A stretch of 64,000 nucleotides of DNA from Petrolisthes cinctipes (lineage: Eukaryota > Arthropoda > Malacostraca > Decapoda > Porcellanidae). The notes under the pieces were generated by a model. It was not told where the DNA came from, did no database searches, and saw only the letters and a list, made by a program, of their open reading frames with translations. The stretch is from the NCBI GenBank assembly GCA_033782935.1, contig JAWQEG010000412.1:1291501-1355500 (forward strand). The letters are read 5' to 3'. The translations under genes and the position numbers were made by a program. The stretch's first letter is position 1. The number at the start of each line of letters is the position of its first letter. This document shows, piece by piece, positions 40,028 through 52,920 of this stretch.

Positions 40028-40353
40028 ATGTACAGATCGTTTCTGGGACCCCTAAATATCGAATTTTCGGGTGTTTTGAGCCTGAATTTGAGATATAAAC
40101 GGGTACTGAAGGTGCATGCACATATCGACTTTTTGGCACCTAAAACATCGATTTTGAGAATGTTTTGGGCCTGTTTTTTTTTAAATACTCTAACACGTAG
40201 TAGGCATGTACAGATCGCTTCTGGGACCCCTAAATATCGAATTTTCGGGTGTTTTGGGCCTTAATTTGAGATATCGACTTTTTATCACCTAAAATATCGA
40301 TTTTTAGCATGTTTTTAGCCTATATTTTGAAAATATTCTAGCACTGAGTAGGC
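40028..40353 (+). repeat. Poly-T dimer (178 + 148 bp), copy 1
   Basis: The long unit has a run of T (CCTGTTTTTTTTTAAATAC) where others read CCTGTATTTTGAAAATAC, and ends CACGTAGTAGG instead of CACGGAGTAGG. Confidence 0.88.
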
Positions 40354-42208
40354 ATGTACAGATTGCTTCTGGGACCCCAAAATATTGAATTTTCGGTTGT
40401 TTAGGGCCAGAATTTGAGATATAAACGGGTACAGAAGATGCATGCACATATCGACTTTTGGGCACCTAAAAGATCGATTTTCAGTATGTTTTTGGCCTGT
40501 ATTTTGAAAATACTCTAACACCGAGTAGGCATGAACAGATCGCTTCTGGGACCCCTAAATATCAAGTTTACGGGTGTTTTGAGCCTGAATTTGAGATATA
40601 AACGGGTACTGAAGATTCATGCACATATCGACTTTTGGGCACCTAAAACATCGATTTTGAGCATGTTTTGGTCCTGTATTTTGAAAATACTCTAACACGG
40701 AGTAGGCATGTACAGATCGCTTCTGGGACCCCAAAATATCGAATTTTCGGGTGTTTTGGGCCTGAATTTGAGATATCGTCTTTACACACCTAAAATATCG
40801 ATTTTAAGCATGTTTTTAGCCTATATTTTGAAAATATTCTAGCACTGAGTAGGCATGTACAGATTGCTTCTGGGACCCCAAAATATTGAATTTTCTGGTG
40901 TTTTGAGCCTGAATTTGAGATATAAACGGGTACAGAAGATACATGCACATATTGACTTTTGGCATCTAAAATATCGATTTTCAGCATGGTTTGGGCCTGT
41001 ATTTTGAAAATACTCTAACACGGAGTAGGCATGTACAGATCGCTTCTGGGACCCCAAAATACCAAATTTTCGGGTGTTTTGAGCCTGAATTTGAGATATA
41101 AACGGGTACTGAAGATGCATGCACATATTGACTTTGGGCATATAAAATATCGATTTTCAGCATGGTTTGGTCCTGTATTTTGAAAATACTCTAACACGGA
41201 GTAGGCATGTACAGATCGCTTCTGGAACCCAAAAATATCGAAGTTTCGGGTGTTTTGAGCCTGAATTTGAGATATAAACGGGTACTGAAGGTGCATTCAC
41301 ATATCGACTTTTGGGCACCTAAACGATCGATTTTCAGTATGTTTTGGGCCTGTAATTTGAAAATACTCTAACACGGAGTAGGCATGTACAGATCGCTTCT
41401 GGGACCCCTAAATATCGAATTTTCGGGTGTTTTGGGGTATTAATTTGAGATATCGCCTTTACGCACCTAAAATATCGATTTTTAGCATGTTTTGAGCCTA
41501 TATTTTGAAAATATTCTAGCACTGAGTAGGCATGTACAAATCCCTTCTGGGACCCCAAAATATCGATTTTTCGGGTGTTTTGAGCCTGAATTTGAGATAT
41601 AAACGAGTACAGAAGATGCATGCACATATCTACTTTTTGGCACCTAAAATGTAGATTTTTAGCATGTTTTTAACCTATATTTTGAAAATATTATAGCACT
41701 GAGTAGGCATGTACAGATCGCTTCTGGGACCCCAAAATATCGAATTTTCGGGTGTTTTGAGCATGAATTTGGGATATAAACGAGTATAGAAGATACATAC
41801 ACATATTGACTTTGGGCACCAAAAATATCGATTTTCAGCATGTTTTGGGCCTGAATATTTAAAATATTCTAACACGGACTAGGCATGTACAGATCGCTTC
41901 TGGGACCCCAAAATATCGAGTTTACGGGTGTTTTGAGCCTGAATTTGAGATATAAACGGGTACTGAAGATTCATGCACATATCGACTTTTGGGCACCTAA
42001 AACATCGATTTTGAGCATGTTTTGGGCCTGTATTTTGAAAATACTCTAACACGGAGTAGGCATGTACAGATCGCTTCTGGGACCCCAAAATATCGAATTT
42101 TCGGGTGTTTTGGGCCTGAATTTGAGATATCGCCTTTACAAACCTAAAATATCGATATTTAGCATGTTTTTAGCCTATATTTTGAAAATATTCTAGCACT
42201 GACTAGGC

Positions 42209-42534
42209 ATGTACAGATCGCTTCTGGGACCCCAAAATATCGAATTTTCGGGTGTTTTGAGGCTGAATTTGAGATATAAACGGGTACTGAAGGTGCATGC
42301 ACATATCGACTTTTTGGCACCTAAAACATCGATTTTGAGCATGTTTTGGGCCTGTTTTTTTTAAAATACTCTAACACGTAGTAGGCATGTACAGATCGCT
42401 TCTGAGACCCCTAAATATCGAATTTTCGGGTGTTTTAGGCCTTAATTTGAGATATCGACTTTTTGGCACCTAAAATATCGATTTTTAGCATGTTTTTAGC
42501 CTATATTTTGAAAATACTCTAACACGGAGTAGGC
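42209..42534 (+). repeat. Poly-T dimer, copy 2
   Basis: Same T run and CACGTAGTAGG ending; directly followed by copy 3 at +326. Confidence 0.88.
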
Positions 42535-42860
42535 ATGTACAGATCGCTTCTGGGACCCCAAAATATCGAATTTTCGGGTGTTTTGAGCCTGAATTTGAGA
42601 TATAAACGGGTACTGAAGGTGCATGCACATATCGACTTTTTAGCACCTAAAACATCGATTTTGAGAATGTTTTGGGCCTGTTTTTTTTAAAATACTCTAA
42701 CACGTAGTAGGCATGTACAGATCGCTTCTGGGACCCCTAAATATCGAATTTTCGGGTGTTTTGGGCCTTAATTTGAGATATCGACTTTTTGGCACCTAAA
42801 ATATCGATTTTTAGCATGTTTTTAGCCTATATTTTGAAAATATTCTAGCACTGAGTAGGC
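42535..42860 (+). repeat. Poly-T dimer, copy 3
   Basis: In tandem with copy 2, which makes a local 326-bp HOR of two copies. Confidence 0.88.
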
Positions 42861-45069
42861 ATGTACAGATTGCTTCTGGGACCCCAAAATATTGAATTTT
42901 CGGTTGTTTAGGGCCAGAATTTGAGATATAAACGGGTACAGAAGATGCATGCACATATCGACTTTTGGGCATATAAAATATCGATTTTGAGCATGTTTTG
43001 AGCCTATATTCTGAAAACATTCTAGCACTGAGTAGGCATGTACAGATCGCTTGTGGGACCCCAAAATATCGAATTTTCGGGTGTTTTGGGCCTGAATTTG
43101 AGATATCGTCTTTACACACCTAAAATATCGATTTTTAGCATGTTTTTAGCCTATATTTTGAAAATATTCTAGCACTGAGTAGGCATGTACAGATTGCTTC
43201 TGGGACCCCAAAATATTGAATTTTCGGGTGTTTTGAGCCTGAATTTGAGATATAAACGGGTACAGAAGATACATGCACATATTGACTTTAGGCATCTAAA
43301 ATATCGATTTTCAGCATGGTTTGGGACTGTATTTTGAAAATACTCTAACACGGAGTAGGCATGTACAGATCGCTTCTGGGACCCCAAAATACCAAATTTT
43401 CGGGTGTTTTGAGCCTGAATTTGAGATATAAACGGGTACTGAAGATGCATGCACATATTGACTTTGGGCATATAAAATATCGATTTTCAGCATGGTTTGG
43501 TCCTGTATTTTGAAAATACTCTAACACGGAGTAGGCATGTACAGATCGCTTCTGGGACCCCAAAATATCAAATTTTCGGGTGTTTTGAGCCTGAATTTGA
43601 GATATAAACAGGTACTGAAGATGCATGCACATATCGACTTTTGGGCACCTAAAACATCGATTTTGAACATGTTTTGGGCCTGTATTTTGAAAATACTCTA
43701 ACACGGAGTAGGCATGTACAGATCGCTTCTGGAACCCAAAATTATCGAAGTTTCGGGTGTTTTGAGCCTGAATTTGAAATATAAACGGGTACTGAAGGTG
43801 CATTCACATATCGACTTTTGGGCACCTAAAAGATCGATTTTCAGTATGTTCTGGGCCTGTAATTTGAAAATACTCTAACACGGAGTAGGCATGTACAGAT
43901 CGCTTCTGGGACCCCTAAATATCGAATTTTCGGGTGTTTTGGGGGTATTAATTTGAGATATCGCCTTTACGCACCTAAAATATCGATTTTTAGCATGTTT
44001 TGAGCCTATATTTTGAAAATATTCTAGCACTGAGTAGGCATGTACAGATCCCTTCTGGGACCCCAAAATATCGAATTTTCGGGTGTTTTGAGCCTGAATT
44101 TGAGATATAAACGAGTACAGAAGATGCATGCACATATCTACTTTTTGGCACCTAAAATGTAGATTTTTAGCATGTTTTTAGCCTATATTTTGAAAATATT
44201 CTAGCACTGAGTAGGCATGTACAGATTGCTTCAGGGACCCCAATATATTGAATTTTCGGGTGTTTTGAGCCTGAATTTGAGATATAAACGGGTACTGAAG
44301 ATGCATGCACATATCGACTTTTGGGCACCTAAAACATCGATTTTGAGCATGTTTTGAGCCTGTATTTTGAAAATACTCTAACACGGAGTAGGCATGTACA
44401 GATCTCTTCTGGGACCCCAAAATATCGAATTTTCGGGTGTTTTGAGCATGAATTTGGGATATAAACGAGTATAGAATATACATACACATATTGACTTTGG
44501 GCACCAAAAATATCGATTTTCAGCATGTTTTGGGCCTGAATTTTGAAAATATTCTAACACGGAGTAGGCATGTACAGATCGCTTCTGGGACCCCAAAATA
44601 TCGAGTTTACGGGTGTTTTGAGCCTGAATTTGAGATATAAACGGGTACTGAAGATTCATGCACATATCGACTTTTGGGCACCTAAAACATCGATTTTGAG
44701 CATGTTTTGGGCCTGTATTTTGAAAATACTCTAACACGGAGTAGGCATGTACAGATCGCTTCTGGGACCCCAAAATATCGAATTTTCGGGTGTTTTGGGC
44801 CTGAATTTGAGATATCGCCTTTACACACCTAAAATATCGATATTTAGCATGTTTTTAGCCTATATTTTGAAAATATTCTAGCACTGACTAGGCATGTACA
44901 GATTGCTTCTGGGACCCCAAAATATTGAATTTTCGGGTGTTTTGAGCCTGAATTTGAGATATAAACGGGTACAGAAGATACATGCACATATTAACTTTGG
45001 GCATCTAAAATATCGATTTTCAGCATGTTTTGAGCATGTATTTTGAAAATACACTAACACGGAGTAGGC

Positions 45070-45395
45070 ATGTACAGATCGCTTCTGGGACCCCTAAATA
45101 TCGAATTTTCGGGTGTTCTGAGCCTGAATTTGAGATATAAACGGGTAATGAAGGTGCATGCACATATCGACTTTTTGGCACCTAAAACATCGATTTTGAG
45201 CATGTTTTTGGCCTGTTTTTTTTTAAATACTCTAACACGTAGTAGGCATGTACAGATCGCTTCTGGGACCCCTAAATATCGAATTTTAGGGTGTTTTAGG
45301 CCTTAATTTGAGATATCGACTTTTTGGCACCTAAAATATCGATTTTCAGCATGTTTTTAGCCTATATTTTGAAAATATTCTAGCACTGAGTAGGC
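45070..45395 (+). repeat. Poly-T dimer, copy 4
   Basis: Same markers as copies 1-3, with GGGTAATGAAGG in place of GGGTACTGAAGG. Confidence 0.88.
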
Positions 45396-46138
45396 ATGTA
45401 CAGATTGCTTCTGGGACCCCAAAATATTGAATTTTCGGTTGTTTAGGGCCAGAATTTGAGATATAAACGGGTACAGAAGATGCATGCACATATCGACTTT
45501 TGGGCACCTAAAATATCGATTTTGAGCATGTTTTGAGCCTATATTTTGAAAACATTCTAGCACTGAGTAGGCATGTACAGATCGCTTCTGGGATCCCAAA
45601 ATATCGAATTTTCGGGTGTTTTGAGCCTGAATTTGATATATAAATGAGTATAGAAGATGCATACACATATTGACTTTGGGCACCAAATATATCGATTTTT
45701 AGCATGTTTTGGGCCTGAATTTTGAAAATACTCTAACACGGAGTAGGCATGTACAGATCGCTTCTGGGACCCCAAAATATCGAATTTTTGGGTGTTTAGG
45801 GCCAGAATTTGAGATATAAACGGGTACAGAAGATGCATGCACATATCGACTTTTGGGCACCTAAAAGATCGATTTTCAGTATGTTTTTGGCCTGTATTTT
45901 GAAAATACTCTAACACCGAGTAGGCATGAACAGATCGCTAATGGGACCCCAAAATATCGAATTTTCGGGTGTTTTGGGTCTGAATTTGAGATATCGCCTA
46001 TACGCACCTAAAATATCGATTTTTAGCATGTTTTAGCCTATATTTTGAAAATATTCTAGCACTGAGTAGGCATGTACAGATTGCTTCTGGGACCCCAAAA
46101 TATTGAATTTTCGGGTGTTTTGAGCCTGAATTTGAGAT

Positions 46139-47632
46139 ATAAACGGGTACGAAAGATACATGTACATATTGACTTTGGGCATCTAAAATATCGATTTTCA
46201 GCATGTTTTTTTGCGTTTATTTTGAAAATACTCTAACACGGAGTAGGCATGTACAGATCGCTTCTGGGACACCAAAATATCAAATTTTCGGGTGTTTTGA
46301 GCCTGAATTTGAGATATAAACGGGTACTGAAGATGCATGCAAATATCGACTTTTTGGCACCTAAAACATCGATTTTGAGCATGTTTTGGGCCTGTATTTT
46401 GAAAATACTCTAACACGGAGTAGGCATGTACAGATCGCTTCTGGGACCCCTAAATATCGAATTTACGGGTGTTTTGGGCCTTAATTTGAGATATCGACTT
46501 TTTGGCACCTAAAATATCGATTTTTAGCATGTTTTTAGCCTATATTTTGAAAATATTCTAGCACTGAGTAGGCATGTACAGATTGCATCTGGGACCAATA
46601 AATATTGAATTTTCGGGTGGTTAGGGCCAGAATTTAAGATATAAACGGGTATAAAAAATGCATGCACATATCGACTTTTGGGCACCTAAAAGATCGATTT
46701 TCAGTATGTTTTTGGCCTGTATTTTGAAAATACTCTAACACGGAGTAGGCATGTACAGATCGCTTCTGGGACCCCATAATATCGAATTTTCGGGTGTTTT
46801 GGGACTGAATTTGAGATATCGCCTTTACGCACCTAAAATATCGATTTTTAGGATGTTTTGAGCCTATATTTAGAAAATATTCTAGCACTGAGTAGGTATG
46901 TACAGATCGCTTCTGGGACCCCAAAATATTGAATATTCGGGTTTTTTGAGCCTGAATTTGAGATGTAAACGGGTACAGAAGAATATTGACTATGGGCATC
47001 TAAAATATCGATTTTCAGCATGTTTTGGGCCTGTATTTTGAAAATACTCTAACACGGAGTAGGCATGTACAGATCGCTTCTGGGACCCCAAAATATCGAA
47101 TTTTCGGGTGTTTTGAGCCTGAATTTGAGATATAAACGGGTACTGAAGGTGCATGCACATATCGACTTTTGGGCACCTAAAACATCGATTTTGAGCATGT
47201 TTTGTTCCTGTATTTTGAAAATACTCTAACACGGAGTAGGCATGTACAGATCGCTTCTGGGACCACAAAATATCGAATTTTCGGGTGTTTTCGGTCTGAA
47301 TTTGAGATATCGCCTTTACACACCTAAAATATCGATTTTTAGCATGTTTTGAGCATATATTTTGAAAATATTCTAGCACTGAGTAGGCATGTACAGATCA
47401 CTTCTGGGACCCCAAAATATCGAATTTTCGGGAGTTTTGAGCCTGAATTTGAGATATAAACGTGTACAGAAGATGCATGCACATATCGACTTATGGGCAC
47501 CTAAAATATCGATTTTGAGCATGTTTTGAGCCTATATTTTGAAAACATTCTAGCACTGAGTAGGCATGTACAGATCACTTCTGGGACCCCAAAATATCGA
47601 ATTTTTGGGTGTTTAGGGCCAGAATTTGAGAT
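46139..47632 (+). repeat. 1,494-bp HOR, copy 1 (9 monomers)
   Basis: From box 46249 the lengths are 177, 148, 177, 147, 167, 177, 147, 177, 177. The 167-bp unit has a 9-bp loss (ACAGAAGAATATTGAC near 46977). Other markers are GTTTTTTTGCGTTTATTTTG and GGTACGAAAGATACATG. The boundary is inside the unit at 47566, between 47623 and 47644. Confidence 0.93.
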
Positions 47633-49078
47633 ATAAACGGGTACGAAAGATACATGTACATATTGACTTTGGGCATCTAAAATATCGATTTTCAGCATGT
47701 TTTTTTGCGTTTATTTTGAAAATACTCTAACACGGAGTAGGCATGTACAGATCGCTTCTGGGACCCCAAAATATCAAATTTTCGGGTGTTTTGAGCCTGA
47801 ATTTGAGATATAAACGGGTACTGAAGATGCATGCAAATATCGACTTTTTGGCACCTAAAACATCGATTTTGAGCATGTTTTGGGCCTGTATTTTGAAAAT
47901 ACTCTAACACGGAGTAGGCATGTACAGATCGCTTCTGGGACCCCTAAATATCGAATTTACGGGTGTTTTGGGCCTTAATTTGAGATATCGACTTTTTGGC
48001 ACCTAAAATATCGATTTTTAGCATGTTTTTAGCCTATATTTTGAAAATATTCTAGCACTGAGTAGGCATGTACAGATTGCTTCTGGGACCCCTAAATATC
48101 GAATTTTCGGGTGGTTAGGGCCAGAATTTAAGATATAAACGGGTACAAAAAATGCATGCACATATCGACTTTTGGGCACCTAAAAGATCGATTTTCAGTA
48201 TGTTTTTGTCCTGTATTTTGAAAATACTCTAACACGGAGTAGGCATGTACAGATCGCTTCTGGGACCCCATAATATCGAATTTTCGGGTGTTTTGGGACT
48301 GAATTTGAGATATCGCCTTTACGCACCTAAAATATCGATTTTTAGGATGTTTTGAGCCTATATTTTGAAAATATTCTAGCACTGAGTAAGCATGTACAGA
48401 TCGCTTCTGGGACCCCAAAATATTGAATTTTCGGGTTTTTTTAGCCTGAATTTGAGATGTAAACGGGTACAGAAGAATATTGACTATGGGCATCTAAAAT
48501 ATCGATTTTCAGCATGTTTTGGGCCTGTATTTTGAAAATACTCTAACACGGAGTAGGCATGTACAGATCGCTTCTGGGACCCCAAAATATCGAATTTTCG
48601 GGTGTTTTGAGCCTGAATTTGAGATATAAACGGGTACTGAAGGTGCATGCACATATCGACTTTTGGGCACCTAAAACATCGATTTTGAGCATGTTTTGTT
48701 CCTGTATTTTGAAAATACTCTAACACGGAGTAGGCATGTACAGATCGCTTCTGGGACCCCAAAATATCGAATTTTCGGGTGTTTTGGGTCTGAATTTGAG
48801 ATATCGCCTTTACACACCTAAAATATCGATTTTTAGCATGTTTTGAGCATATATTTTGAAAATATTCTAGCACTGAGTAGGCATGTACAGATCACTTCTG
48901 GGACCCCAAAATATCGAATTTTCGGGAGTTTTGAGCCTGAATTTGAGATATAAACGTGTACAGAAGATGCATGCACATATCGACTTATGGGCACCTAAAA
49001 TATCGATTTTGAGCATGTTTTGAGCCTATATTTTGAAAACATTCTAGCACTGAGTAGGCATGTACAGATCACTTCTGG
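47633..49078 (+). repeat. 1,494-bp HOR, copy 2 (slightly short)
   Basis: Repeats copy 1, including the 9-bp loss (near 48471), so that loss came before the duplication. The match ends inside the unit at 49060, shortly after GATCACTTCTGGGACC. Confidence 0.92.
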
Positions 49079-51063
49079 GACCTCATAATATCGAATTTTC
49101 GGGTGTTTTGAACCTGAATTTGAGATATCGCCTTTACGCACCTAAAATATCGATTTTTAGCATGTTTTTAGACTATATTTTGAAAATCTTCTAGCACTGA
49201 GTAGGCATGTACAGATTGCTTCTGGGACCCCAAAATATTGAATTTTCGGGTGTTTTGAGCCTGAATTTGAGATATAAACGGGTATAGAAGATGCATGCAC
49301 ATATCGACTTTTGGGAACATAAAATATCGATTTTGAGCATGTTTTGAGCCTATACTTTGAAAACATTCCAGCACTGAGTAGGCATGTACAGATCGCTTCT
49401 GGGACCCCAAAATATCGAATTTTCGGGTGTTTTGAGCCTGAATTTGAGATATAAACGAGTATAGACGATGCTAACACATATTGACTTTGGGCACCAAAAA
49501 TATCGATTTTCAGCATGTTTTGGGCCTGAATTTTAAAAATACTCTAACGCGGAGTAGGCATGTACAGATCGCTTCTGGGACCCCAAAATATCGAATTTTC
49601 GGGTGTTTAGGGCCAGAATTTGTGATATAAACGGGTACAGAAGATGCATGCACATATCGACTTTTGAGCACCTAAAAGATCGATTTTCAGTATGTTTTTG
49701 GCCTGTATTTTCAAATTACTCTAACACGGAGTAGGCATGTACAGATCGCTTCTGGTACCCCTAAATATCGAAGTTTCGGGTGTTTTGGGACTGGATTTGA
49801 GATATCGACTTATTGGCACCTAAAATATCGATTTTTAGCATGTTTTTAGCCTATATTTTGAAAATATTCTAGCACTGAGTAGGCATGTACAGATCGCTTC
49901 TGGGACCAAAAATATCGAATTTTCGGGTGTTTTGAGCCTGAATTTGAGATATAAATGGGTACAAAAGATGCATGCACATATCGACTTTTGGGCACCTAAA
50001 ATATCGATTTTGAGCATGTTTTGAGCCTATACTTTGAAAACATTCTAGCACTGAGTAGACATGTACAGATCGCTTCTGGGACCCCAAAATATCGAATTTT
50101 CTGGTGTTTTGAGCCTGAATTTGAGATATAAACGAGTATAGACGATTCTAACACATATTGACTTTGGGCACCAATAATATCGATTTTCAGCATGTTTTGG
50201 GCCTGAATTTTGAAAATACTCTAACGCGGAGTAGGCATGTGCAGATCGCTTCTGGGACCCCAAAATATCGAATTTTCGGGTGTTTAGGGCCAGAATTTGA
50301 GATATAAACGGGTACAGAAGATGGATGCACATATCGACTTTTGAGCACCTAAAAGATCGATTTTCAGTATGTTTTTGGCCTGTATTTTCAAATTACTCTA
50401 ACACGGAGTAGGCATGTAAAGATCGCTTCTGGTACCCCTAAATATCGAAGTTTCGGGTGTTTTGGGACTGAATTTGAGATATCGACTTTTTGGCACCTAA
50501 AATATCGATTTTTAGCATGTTTTTAGCCTATATTTTGAAAATATTCTAGCACTGAGTAGGCATGTACAAATCGCTTCTGGGACCCCAAAATATCGAATTT
50601 TCGGGTGTTTTTAGCTTGAATTTGAGATATAAACGGGTACAGAAGATGCATGCACAAATCGACTTTTGGGCACCTAAAGGATCGATTTTCAGTATGTTTT
50701 TGGCCTGTATTTTGAAAATACTCTAACACGGAGTAGGCATGTACATATCGCTTCTGGGACCGCTAAATATCGAATTTTCGGGTGTTTAGGGCCTTAATTT
50801 GAGATATCGACTTTTTGGCACCTAAAAGATCGATTTTTAGCATGATTTTAGCCTATATTTTGAAAATATTCTAGCACTGAGTAGGCATGTACAGATCGCT
50901 TCTGGGACCCCAAAATATCGAATTTTCGGGTGTTTTGAGCCTGAATTTGAGATATAAACGAGTACAGAAGATGCATGCACATATCGACTTTTGGGCACCT
51001 AAAATATCGATTTTTAGCATGTTTTGAGCCTATATTTTGAAAATATTCTAGCACTGAGTAAGC
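49079..51063 (+). repeat. Satellite, mixed order with a partial copy of the next HOR
   Basis: Units 49885 to ~50600 match 51064 to ~51780 at +1,179 (shared GGGACCAAAAATATCG, AATGGGTACAAAAGATG, GACGATTCTAACAC and CTAACGCGGAGTAGG). The rest is ordinary long and short units. Confidence 0.82.
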
Positions 51064-52920
51064 ATGTACAGATCGCTTCTGGGACCAAAAATATCGAATT
51101 TTCGGGTGTTTTGAGCCTGAATTTGAGATATAAATGGGTACAAAAGATGCATGCACATATCGACTTTTGGGCACCTAAAATATCGATTTTGAGCATGTTT
51201 TGAGCCTATACTTTGAAAACATTCTAGCACTGAGTAGACATGTACAGATCGCTTCTGGGACCCCAAAATATCGAATTTTCTGGTGTTTTGAGCCTGAATT
51301 TGAGATATAAACGAGTATAGACGATTCTAACACATATTGACTTTGGGCACCAATAATATCGATTTTCAGCATGTTTTGGGCCTGAATTTTGAAAATACTC
51401 TAACGCGGAGTAGGCATGTGCAGATCGCTTCTGGGACCCCAAAATATCGAATTTTCGGGTGTTTAGGGCCAGAATTTGAGATATAAACGGGTACAGAAGA
51501 TGGATGCACATATCGACTTTTGAGCATCTAAAAGATCGATTTTCAGTATGTTTTTGGCCTGTATTTTCAAAATACTCTAACACGGAGTAGGCATGTACAT
51601 ATCGCTTCTGGGACCCCTAAATATCGAAGTTTCGGGTGTTTTGGGACTGAATTTGAGATATCGACTTTTTGGCACCTAAAATATTGATTTTTAGCATGTT
51701 TTTAGCCTATATTTTGAAAATATTCTAGCACTGAGTAGGCATGTACAGATCGCTTCTGGGACCCCAAAATATCGAATTTTCGGGTGTTTTGAGCTTGAAT
51801 TTGAGATATAAACGAGTATAGAAGATTCATGCACATATCGACTTTTGGGCACCTAAAATATAGATTTTGAGCATGTTTTGAGCCTATATTTTGAAAACAT
51901 TCTAGCACTGAGTAGGCATGTACAGATCGTTTCTGGGACCCAAAAATATCGAATTTGCGGGTGTTTAGGGCCAGAATTTGTGATATAAACGGGTACAGAA
52001 GATGCATGCACATATCGACTTTTGGGCACCTAAAGGATCGATTTTCAGTATGTTTTTGGCCTGTATTTTGAAAATACTCTAACACGGAGTAGGCATATAC
52101 AGATCGCTTCTGGGACCCCTAAATATCGAATTTTAGGGTGTTTTGGGCCTTAATTTGAGATATCGACTTTTTGGCACCTAAAATATCGATTTTTAGCATG
52201 TTTTTAGCCTATATTTTGAAAATATTCTAGCACTGAGTAGGCATGTACAGATTGCTTCTGAGACCCCAAAATATTGAATTTTCGGGTGTTTAGGGCCAGA
52301 ATTTGAGATATAAACGGGTAATGAAGATGCATGCACATATCGACTTTAGGGCACCTAAAAGATCGATTTTCAGTATGTTTTTGGCCTGTATTTTGAAAAT
52401 ACTCTAACACGGAGTAGGTATGTACAGATCGCTTCTGGGACACCTAAATATCGAATTTTCGGGTGTTTTAGGACTGAATTTGAGATATCGACTTTTTGGC
52501 ACCTAAAAGATCGATTTTTAGCATGATTTTAGAATATATTTTGAAAATATTCTAGCACTGAGTAGGCATGTACAGATCGCTTCTGGGACCCAAAAATATC
52601 GAATTTTCGGGTGTTTTGAGCCTGAATTTGAGATATAAACGTGTACAGAAGATGCATGCACATATCGACTTATGGGCACCTAAAATATCGATTTTGAGCA
52701 TGTTTTGAGCCTATATTTTGAAAACATTCTAGCACTGAGTAGGCATGTACAGATCGCTTCTGGGACCATTAAATATTGAATTTTCGGGTGTTTTGAGCCT
52801 GAATTTGAGATATAAACGGGTACAGAAGATACATGTACATATTGACTTTGGGCATCTAAAATATCGATTTTCAGCATGTTTTGTGCATGTATTTTGAAAA
52901 TACTCTAGCACTGAGTAAGC
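51064..52920 (+). repeat. 1,857-bp HOR, copy 1 (11 monomers)
   Basis: Lengths are 176, 176, 177, 148, 177, 177, 148, 177, 148, 177, 176. Markers returning at +1,857 include GGGACCAAAAATATCG, GACGATTCTAACAC, GAAGATGGATGCAC, AATTTGCGGGTG and GGGACCATTAAATATTG. Confidence 0.94.

Larger units (their letters stand above)
39445..46138 (+). repeat. Satellite, mosaic of pieces of the 7,448-bp HOR
   Basis: Units 43185-43890 follow the order of 37618-38323 (offset 5,567). Units 43891-44893 follow 33378-34380 (offset 10,513). Units 41384-42208 follow the same order with one 177-bp unit missing. Units 40855-41206 match 37618-37969. Four copies of a poly-T dimer are mixed in. The region therefore looks like reshuffled HOR material beyond the regular copies. 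Confidence 0.82.
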
